Below, one piece after another: positions 51,780-59,720 of a stretch of 64,000 nt of DNA. Each line of letters begins with the position of its first letter. Positions within the stretch are counted from its first letter, which is position 1. A program made the position numbers and the translations under genes. Source of the DNA: Rhynchopus sp. YZ270_cl-10. Its lineage: Eukaryota; Euglenozoa; Diplonemea; Diplonemida; Diplonemidae. Location of the stretch: assembly GCA_964035575.1 (NCBI GenBank), contig OZ037843.1, positions 1,364,001-1,428,000 on the forward strand, given 5' to 3'. The notes below the pieces were generated by a model. It worked only from the letters and a program-made list of their open reading frames with translations. It ran no database searches and was not told where the DNA came from.

Positions 51780-52795
51780 GCTAGTATACACACATTGAAC
51801 CCCCGAGACTCTCCGAGAGTGTTTTCGAGTATTTTAGCGATTCCAAAAAAAAAAAAAAAAAAAAAACTTTCGAAAAATCCCCGAAAAAGAAAAAGAAAAC
51901 TCTCTGAGTGTGTATTTTCTTTTTCGGAGAGTTTTCGAGAGTTTTCTAATATATTTCGGGGAGGATTCGCGATTGATAGCGAATACTCTCCGAAATATAT
52001 TAATAAAAACTCTCGAAAACTCCCCGAAAAAAATGCTCTCTGAGTGTTTATTTTTTTCGTGGGGTTTTCGAGAGTTTTTTTTTAAAATATATTTCGGGGA
52101 GGATTCGCGATTGATAGCGAATACTCTCCGAAATATATTAATAAAAACTCTCGAAAACTCCCCGAAAAAAATGCTCTCTGAGTGTTTATTTTTTTCGTGG
52201 GGTTTTCGAGAGTTTTTTTTTAAAATATATTTCGGGGAGGATTCGCGATTGATAGCGAATACTCTCCGAAATATATTAATAAAAACTCTCGAAAACTCCC
52301 CGAAAAAAATGCTCTCTGAGTGTTTATTTTTTTCGTGGGGTTTTCGAGAGTTTTTTTTTTAAATATATTTCGGGGAGGATTCGCGATTGATAGCGAATAC
52401 TCTCCGAAATATATTAATAAAAACTCTCGAAAACTCCCCGAAAAAAATGCTCTCTGAGTGTTTATTTTTTTCGTGGGGTTTTCGAGAGTTTTTTTTTTAA
52501 ATATATTTCGGGGAGGATTCGCGATTGATAGCGAATACTCTCCGAAATATATTAATAAAAACTCTCGAAAACTCCCCGAAAAAAATGCTCTCTGAGTGTT
52601 TATTTTTTTCGTGGGGTTTTCGAGAGTTTTTTTTTTAAATATATTTCGGGGAGGATTCGCGATTGATAGCGAATACTCTCCGAAATATATTTCAAAACAC
52701 TCTCTCAGACTCTGAGAGGGGTTTTTTTTGGAATTTTGGGACTTTCTGCCAAACTCTCGGAAACTCTCGGGGACTTCAATGTATGGAGTACTAGC
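51780..52795. mobile_element. Foldback element with about 42-bp outer inverted repeats
   Basis: Left arm GCTAGTATACACACATTGAA + CCCCGAGACTCTCCGAGAGT; the right arm read in reverse is GCTAGTACTCCATACATTGA + AGTCCCCGAGAGTTTCC. No coding capacity; the interior is the 138-bp hairpin satellite. It may be a non-autonomous element that inserted into the transposase intron. Confidence 0.65.
51897..52690. repeat. 138-bp hairpin satellite, about six units, spliced-leader-like loop
   Basis: The GGATTCGCGATTGATAGCG core occurs at 51963, 52101, 52239, 52377, 52515 and 52653, an exact 138-bp period. Each unit has two hairpins: one with arms AATATATTTCGG.../...CCGAAATATATT around the core, and one with arms CTCTCGAAAACTCCCCG.../...GGGGTTTTCGAGAG around the loop CTCTCTGAGTGT-TA-poly-T-CG (51900, 52036, 52174, 52312, 52450, 52588). 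That loop sequence resembles the euglenid spliced leader (as remembered: TGAGTGTCTATTTT then T-run CG). Whether it is transcribed is unknown. Confidence 0.8.
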
Positions 52796-54417
52796 AGCCT
52801 TCTTCTTCTCCCCCCCTTTTTTTGTGCATCACATGAAAAATTCACAAAAGGTACTCCCTTCACCACGATGGGTCTAACATACTGGACACAGCCTCGTGCG
52901 CTTTGTGCGTGTCGTCCCGGACGATAAACGCTGTACTTCCTCCTATCATCAAACCAGATGGTACACATCATTCAGGAGCAGAGTTAGCATTAGCGTTTAA
53001 GGAACGACTGGCTGCTATGAAGTTGCATCTCCCTTTCGTCATTCGCAGCGATCGCGGCGGCGGCGACGGGGCGGCCAGTCGCTTGTTTGCGGAGGCTCTG
53101 GGAGTCACATTTCTCGCTTGTTTTGCTCACCTCTTGCACAATGTTCTGAAAGACGCATTGACTGCAATGAAGGCGGCGAAACTGGTAGGGTACCGCATCG
53201 CTCTGTTGATGACATACCTTTTTACTGGGGGAATGAACAAACTTCGCCATACGCGCTGGGTTCATGCACAGAACCATGAGAAGCCCCAGATGAAGGGTTT
53301 GCGCGATGCCAGGGAGAAACTCGCTGCGAGAATGAGTAGAATGTTGCCTGAGGAAGAAAAAGGGGTGGTCGACAGGCACGTCAAACTATGTCAACAAGTT
53401 TTGCCCCAGAGGACGTTTGCTTCAACCAGCGCGAAAGAGCTGCTGCAGAAGATTGAGGAGACCCTAGGCGAAGAGCCGGAGACGGAGAAGCCTGCGGCTA
53501 AGAAAATGCCACTGCTTACTGGTGTAAAATACATCTCAACTGTCGATGCTTTCCATCACCTACGGGAGCGGGTGGACGACATGTATAGGTTTTGTGTCCA
53601 GGAGCTGAAGCGTTCCCCGAACCCGTGCGATAGCCTGAATGAACTTGGGGAACTGTTGGCGAACCACTCGCCTGAGGAGACGAGGAGGCTGATTGGGCAC
53701 GTCTGTGAGGTGATAGATCCTGTGGGGGATCTGTTGCGCCAATACTCTGACGCTCAACGTCACGGGGGTGAACATGTTTTTGCCGATGTGTCAAAATTGA
53801 AGGCCAAGCTCAAGGAACTTGGCGACACTGAAACGTGCGCTCTGCGGAGTGTGGCAAATCACCTGCTAGAGACCCTGAATGGTTATTGGGATGGGAGTGA
53901 GGGGGGGGCTAATTTTTGGAGGGCAGTTCGGCATTTGGATCCAAACGGCCTTCTCTCTGCCCGCGATGGTGGTCAAGAGATGACGTTGGAGCAGCTGAAT
54001 CGTGCACTACCTCTCACCATTAGTGATGATGATTGGAAGGAATATTCAACTGCCGCAGAGGACACCAGCACGCAAACCGCGTTCCAGTTTTGGGAGGGGT
54101 ACACGGGCTCCTCTTCTATGAAGACTGCTGCGTTGGACGTGCTGAGCATCTCCCCCTCATCGACAGTTTGTGACTCGTTTTTTAGTGTTGCACAGCGAGT
54201 GCTGGGGAAGTCCCCCAATTCCAGTTGTGCCACCAGGGCCACAACAACCTTTCATTGTGCAAACATGGATTTGGTAAATGACTTTTCGGGTCTCCCATCA
54301 GGTTTCCCACACACATTCCCGGATGACTCAGGAAGTGATGACGAGAGCGATACACTTCCATATTATTCCGTAGGTGAGAGCAGGACTATTCTGCAAGGAA
54401 TGTTCTCTACAAAGTGA

Positions 54418-55228
54418 TGAATGCCCCTCTCGTGCATATGTTTACTTTTGTCTGAAACATTTACCGTCTCTGACACCTTCTACACTATTTTTTTCTTTTT
54501 CCAAGACATGTGTGAATTTCTAAAAAAATTCAGTCCAAGAGTCGTTTTTTTCCTCCCCACATCTCATACACACATTACACATTCAATTTTTCGTTCATCA
54601 TTGTGAGCAGCGTTTGGCGATTTTCAAAAAGCTTTCCAAGCTTTAACATGTTTTTACATTTTGTCTGAAACATTTACCGTCTCTGACACCTTCTTCACTA
54701 ACTTTTCTTGTTTTTGCATTCTTTTAAAAAAAAAAAAAAAAGCAAGGGTACATTTTTCGCACCCTCTTTACCTTCTTTTCGTTTAGAAAAGAAAGTATAT
54801 GAAATATTTGTTACAAGACATGTGTGTATTTCTAAAAAATTTCAGTCCAAGAGTAGTTTTTTCCTCTGGTGCTCCCCACATCTCATACACGCATTACACA
54901 TTCAATTTTTCGTTCATCATTGTGAGCAGTGTTTGGCGTTTTTCAAAAAGCTTTCCAAGCTTTAACATGTTTTTACATTTTGTCTGAAACATTTACCGTC
55001 TCTGACTCCACCCCCTCCTCCCTAGTTCATACTCAAGGGCATCTCCCCTTTCGTGCACCGCTTAGTGGTGTCCTTCCGTAATTATCCAAAGTTTTCTTTT
55101 CCCCACCCCCCCACCCCTTTGCTTTAACTTTGCTTGCACATCCCGCCCCCCCCCCCCCCCGTCCCCTACCCCATGAAGGAAAAAAGCTCTGTTTTAACCC
55201 CCCGAATTTCACTCCCGCCCCCTCTTCG
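54418..55228. other. Non-coding region with two tandem family F copies
   Basis: TTTTGTCTGAAACATTTACC-GTCTCTGAC occurs three times (about 54448, 54660, 54977), separating family F copies at 54503-54635 and 54819-54965. A pyrimidine-rich, C-run-containing stretch follows (55060-55230). No gene. Confidence 0.5.
54503..54965 (+). repeat. Family F repeat, tandem pair
   Basis: Two units sharing CAAGACATGTGT, TTTCAGTCCAAGAGT, CACATTCAATTTTTCGTTCA and TTTCAAAAAGCTTTCCAAGC. Single units are at 25825-25987 and 30145-30302. Confidence 0.65.
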
Positions 55229-56366
55229 ACATTGTCCCGCTCCGGATGTAAATTGAAGCTATTTTTTTTTATATTTTTATATATATTTTTTTTTGTTAAA
55301 ATGTCACTTTACACTCAACACTTCTCTCTTAACAGGTACCCCAACTGACGACCCTTCATCGTGACAGCGAAGCAGATCCGACCCATAGACCACCCTAATT
55401 ATTATGAAACTCTTAGTCAGTCACTGCTATAGCCATTTAACCCAGGGAGCATAGCTAGTGCAAGAAATTCGACTTCGGGATCCGGAAAGTCTGTCCTCTG
55501 CTCTTGCGGAGGACTAGGCACAAGAAAATATTGCGTTCCCCCAGAAAACCAATTTTTGTCAGAGTAATTTTTGCCCAGGGCATGCTCTTGAAGCATGGCG
55601 GCTTGGTGTGAGAAGGGGCAGTGTATTGTTTTGTTCTAGATTTCAACGGTTGTTAGAACGAGTCAAGTGGATGCTTATCTAAACACTGACTTTAGTACAG
55701 ACCCGAGAGATCACACATGACTTTGAGGAAAGAACAAAGCAATGCATCTGTACCCGCACGCCAGGTTGTAGTTACTTCAGAATTTTCTTGAGTTTGCATG
55801 AACGAGGAGGGGGTGATTCATTCTTCGGGAACGCCTAGTATACCATGGAATGATCATCTCAAAAAAACAGTGGGGGCTGAATTCATATCCCTTAGAATTG
55901 CGAATTCAGCCTTTGCAGAAGGTACGTCTTACTTGTACTTGTACTTGTATGCCGTGTCACCCTTCTCAACCTTACCGGTTCACAGCTCGCAAGAGCAATG
56001 TAACCCTTCTCGCTATTGCAAACTTAAGAATTTTCTGCTGTAACTTACCAAAATCGATTTTCTTTCACCCCAAACACCCGCAACACCCCACCTGCTACTT
56101 CGGTAGCCTGTGTTGTTGGGAGTTGGTTCTCATGTTGATCCCCAGTGTTTTGCACTGCTTCTTCTGAGCCCAACGCTGTTTGGCCTGTCGACGTAATAAA
56201 TACGAAGACAGGGCGGCGGTGCCAACAATTTTCCGATGATGTAACGTTTATCTGATTGATTTATCGTTTGATATACCTTGTTGTGTGTCCTACTTCGTAA
56301 CTTGCACACACGAGCAACGTATATTGAACGGTACTTCAAGCGATACTTCGTTATGTCATTGGGGTA
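55229..56366 (+). repeat. 1.1-1.2 kb direct repeat, right copy
   Basis: Right counterpart of 38241-39487, same orientation, about 17 kb apart. The unit ends at TTATGTCATTGGGG; after it this copy runs into an AGATCTGG foldback instead of the GAGGCACGG foldback. Confidence 0.8.
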
Positions 56367-56560
56367 CCTGGAAAAAAAATTTTTCCCAGACGTCCCAGAT
56401 CTCCCAGATTTGGCCAGATCTGGCCAGATCTGGCCAGATCTGGGACGTCTGGGAAAATTTTTTTTTCAAAAAAAAAAAAAAAAAATTTCCAGATCTGGCC
56501 AGATCTGGGCGGCCCAGATCTGGAGATCTGGCCAGATCTGGCAGCATCCGTGATAATAGC
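56367..56560. mobile_element. AGATCTGG palindromic cluster 2 (foldback)
   Basis: CCCAGACGTCCCAGATCTCC and CCAGATCTGGCCAGATCTGG on the left; GGGACGTCTGGGAAAATTTT and a T-run/A-run core; then more CCAGATCTGGCC on the right. Related to 49972-50169. Confidence 0.6.
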
Positions 56561-57477
56561 TATTTTCCCAAATAACTTTTTTTTCCCTCAGATTTTGGGT
56601 GCCGAAAAAAGTTACCGAATAACTTCGCCCCCTCTCACCTCCTTTTTTATTTTTCAAAATTTTCCCCCAAACTGATAGTGTACTATATAAAATGGCGCCG
56701 CAGGCGAAAAAATTTTATGGTACGGTGTAAAAAGCTAGTTTTTTACACCACAGATATAATCATCTAGGCGGCAGCCACGCTGGAGAAGGAAGTCTGGGGC
56801 GAAACAGATTTAAAGCAGCATCATAATTCGGGCGGTCGGGTCTTCTGGGGTCTTTACCAAACTACAAAACAGGAAAACAGAAAATAAGAGTTGACCCTCC
56901 CGCCGACTCCCGACTTTTGGACCCCCAACCCCCGACCTCTGGTGTTGTCCTGCTACTGTGTACTATGGAAATTGATCAAAAACGAGAACTTGTCCATTTT
57001 GGCAAATTGACCCCACCACTGGCCGGACGGATTCCAAAAATGCAAATACCGGTGTCTAAAAGCTCCACCAAGTTGGCAACGAGAAAAAACCCTGTTTTCA
57101 GTGCCCAAATAAGTTTACCCCCAAATAACTTTTTTTTTTTGCCGCGATTTTGGCTTTTCAAAGTTACCGAATAATATAGTTATTTGGACCCCCCCCTTTA
57201 GGTGCAATTTTTTTTTTGGCAACTTTCATTTTCCCAAAATCAGGGACAGGGACAGGTTTTTAGAAATGGCCCTGACTGCATGTCCCTAAAAAAAGGGTAG
57301 ACTTTGTCTCCGTGCTCTTATTTTTTCTTCCGTAGCATTGAATGGAAAAACGAGCCTTCCCAAAGACAAACGGGAGAGGTGGTGAAACGCACACACAATC
57401 AAATACTCACACAGAAAAATCAAAAATACCGGTTTCCGCCCTTTTTGATTTGCATCATCTCACACCTGTGCTCTGTA

Positions 57478-57740
57478 TCAGATAGCAAGATTTTTGCTGT
57501 GTTCTTCATTCATTGCGTGATTTTTGTGTTATTTTCATGCGAAGTGGCTTTACAGTCACATGACAATAGATATAGGACTACATGGTTGGGGTGCACCGGT
57601 ACACAGGGAATGTACCAAGGCACACTGTCACGAGAGAGCTGTTGTATTTCAAGTCAAACTTTGTTTGCGCCAGAAAGTCCTTTTTGTCCCTAAAAAACAG
57701 AAGTGGAGACAGCACAACTGTGGCAACACAACCGAGGTAA
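57478..57740 (+). repeat. Family G repeat, copy 1
   Basis: AGATAGCAAGATTTTTGCTG, TTTTCATGCGAAGTGGCTTT, ACTACATGGTTGGGGTGCAC and CAACACAACCGAGGTAACTA. It recurs at 59363-59596 (lacking an internal 40 bp) and partly at 59235-59360. The end also resembles 4490-4520. Confidence 0.7.
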
Positions 57741-58845
57741 CTACACTAATTGGGTGATCTATGAACGGGAGAGATTTTTTCACTAGCTCTCAGAAAGCTC
57801 TCACAAGCTCTCACAGGCTCTCACAGCTCTCACTCACGTTCTGAGGGGTTTTTTGTACTTTAGTGGTGTGGCTGGCCACATGTATTCTGTGGTGGTCAAA
57901 AGTAACAAAAAAAAACCCCCCCAACACATGAATGCCCCCGAAAACGGCATGACAACTGGTAGAAACACGGTAGGGAATCGGTTATGCAGCCACGCCGAAA
58001 AAGTTCAATTTTAAGCGAAACTTACACACACTTACGTACAACTGAGCATTACTGAGCACAATTACACCACAATTACAGCACAATTACAGCGGCCCTAAAC
58101 GGTACACTTTTGTGATTTTTCGTGATTTTTTTTTTTGCAACTGACGCGCTGGAGAGGCCCTGGCCAAACATGGCGTGTTAGGGGAAATATATTCGTCGCA
58201 CAGATAGATCAGAGACCCCACCCGATATGTTTTTCATTTTACCTCTTTTGTGCTCCGCCACCGACACTCCCATTTTCTGTACTTCAGGCAATAAGCATAA
58301 AATTGGAAGCGTGCAATGCAACAAACGGTCGAGATCTGATCAAGCGAAACGGATATATTTCCTTACACGTAGTGTTATTAGAAACTGGGATAATAAAGCC
58401 AACGTTTAATCGCCTGATACCGACTATTTTCTCCTCCCCTTTAAAAATCACTTGCGCCAAAATTCAGATCTCATACACTGTTTTTGGCTGCGTTCAACGA
58501 AAATAATCTTCCCCCCATGCACATCGGTTTCACATCATTCACCCACCATATAAAGGGAAATCACTGAAAAGATGTCCACCCTTTCAGGACTGAAACAGGG
58601 TTAATGTCAGAAACCAATCTACCTACCACCGAAGGTTCAATTTTGTGCATGAAACATTTTTTCTTTTTACGTTTTGCAAAACATACACCCTTTTTAAAAA
58701 AAGATGTGAACATTATTGATCCCGATACCTATGCTATCGATTTATTGAATGCATATGTTGACATACTTTTTTGTACTTTTAGTTTGCCTTGAGATGGCGT
58801 GGGGAATGCATGCGTATCCTATATAGAGATGCGGGGGACGGGTGG

Positions 58846-59227
58846 TCCTCTGCATCTGACACGCCCTCTCATCGGTTTCAGGGACTTTTAACTCTCTTGT
58901 CAAAGTTCTTTTCATCTTTCCATCACTGTACTTGTTCGCTATCGGTCTCCGGGAGATATTTAGCCTTAGCAGAGGGATACCTGCAGGGTCGTGTGAGTGA
59001 GACAGTGTCACTCCTGGAGAGCGTCCGCCTATGACGCTGTCGTCTGCCACGCAGAGGACAGCGTCACAGGCGAACGCTCTCCTCGCGGATGCACGATTAC
59101 GCCCACACAGATCAGTGGTCCTCTGCCGCCCAGGGTCGTGTGAGTGACGCAGTGTCCCTCCTGGAGATCCTTCCACACGGCTGTGGCATTGTGGCAGCGC
59201 TCTGCAGTGTCTTGCTCTCAAGAGTTT
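58846..59227 (+). repeat. Family E repeat, two diverged copies
   Basis: GGTGGTCCTCTGCATCTGAC with GTGTGAGTGAGACAGTGTCA, then TCAGTGGTCCTCTGCCGCC with GTGTGAGTGACGCAGTGTCC and TGTCTTGCTCTCAAGAGTTT. Older relatives of the three near-identical copies at 25.5, 30.8 and 36.8 kb. Confidence 0.5.
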
Positions 59228-59234
59228 TGTTGTC

Positions 59235-59596
59235 TTCTTCATTAATTGCGTGATTTTTGTGTTATTTTCATGCGAAGTGGCTTTACAGTCAAATGACAAT
59301 AGATATAGGACTACATGGTTGGGGTGCACCGGTACACAGGGAATGTACCAAGTCAAATGTCAGATAGCAAGATTTTTGTTGTGTTCTTCATTCATTGCGT
59401 GATTTTTGTGTTATTTTCATGCGAAGTGGCTTTACAGTCACATGACAATAGATATAGGACTACATGGTTGGGGTGCACCGGTACACAGGGAATGTACCAA
59501 GGCACACTTTGTTTGCGCCAGAAAGTCCTTTTTGTCCCTAAAAAACAGAAAGTGAAGACAGCACAACTGTGGCAACACAACCGAGGTAACTACACT
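59235..59596 (+). repeat. Family G repeat, partial copy plus copy 2
   Basis: 59235-59360 carries the central part and 59363-59596 a longer copy; both match 57478-57740. The second copy ends less than 100 bp from the leader of receptor gene 8. Confidence 0.7.
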
Positions 59597-59675
59597 AGGC
59601 CAATGAAGATGAAATACACCCCCATACCCACATACTTTTGCCTTGTCTTGCATCCCGTCTGTCCCCACACCACAC

Positions 59676-59720
59676 CACACATCCCAGACACTCTCTTCCC
59701 TTTCTGTACACCTCAGAACA
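59676..59720 (+). promoter_or_regulatory. Conserved leader with splice-acceptor-like end (gene 8)
   Basis: One C shorter than the other copies (CACACATCCCAGACACTC), otherwise identical to the acceptor-like CAG-AACA-ATG. The distal leader (CACATACTTTTGCCTTGTC) is the type found before genes 3-5. Confidence 0.6.

Larger units (their letters stand above)
51750..52850 (+). other. Intron-like insert in the hAT-like gene
   Basis: It starts GTATCGTTC, ends TTCACAAAAG, and its removal keeps the reading frame (phase 2 exon end, phase-matched next exon). The flanks also share CACAAGGTA / CACAAAAGGTA, so an insertion with a short target duplication is the alternative. Inside is a foldback structure with outer arms 51780-51820 and 52753-52795 and the hairpin satellite. 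Confidence 0.55.
50724..54417 (+). pseudogene. hAT-like transposase gene in three blocks (frame change plus intron-like insert)
   Basis: Block 1 (50724-about 51080, MPKRIWESESEEDESASRDP) is an acidic N-terminus. The frame changes in the G-run near 51078-51086, and block 2 (to 51749) continues with a Pro-rich stretch and a Cys/His-rich region (CSGTLSR, PACTACKLAWGW, HFGTPACKR) that may be a zinc finger. Block 3 (52851-54417) starts HHDGSNILDTA and contains FVIRSDRGGGDGAASRLFAE, CFAHLLHNVLKDAL and a C-terminal ALDVLSISPSSTVCDSFFSV hAT dimerisation segment. Blocks 2 and 3 are separated by 51750-52850, which has GT...AG ends and joins in phase (ACA-AG/G-TAC). The family is hAT-like, distinct from the 41.6-kb gene. 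The frame change in block 1 means the gene is probably inactive, unless it is spliced or is a sequencing error. Confidence 0.75.
56561..59600. other. Repeat-rich region upstream of receptor gene 8
   Basis: Contains an inverse CCTGCGG motif (56690-56755, relative of 14375-14515), an inverse family A fragment (56965-57060), a short CTCTCACAAG microrepeat (57785-57835), a segment shared with 49530-49690 (58365-58510), two diverged family E copies (58846-59035, 59114-59227), and the AGATAGCAAGATTTTTG repeat. No gene is supported. Confidence 0.5.

Noticed and set aside
51910-52362. 150-codon frame with a 46-residue repeat (SRLIANTLRNILIKTLENSP).
   Set aside because: The 138-bp satellite happens to be a multiple of three. 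Homopolymer length changes in later units shift the frame, and the DNA is organised as hairpins, so coding is unlikely.
38241-56366. The 1.1-kb direct repeats as terminal repeats of one large element.
   Set aside because: No gene set of such an element lies between them, the interior holds two unrelated hAT-type genes and many independent repeats, and the two copies have different flanking insertions.
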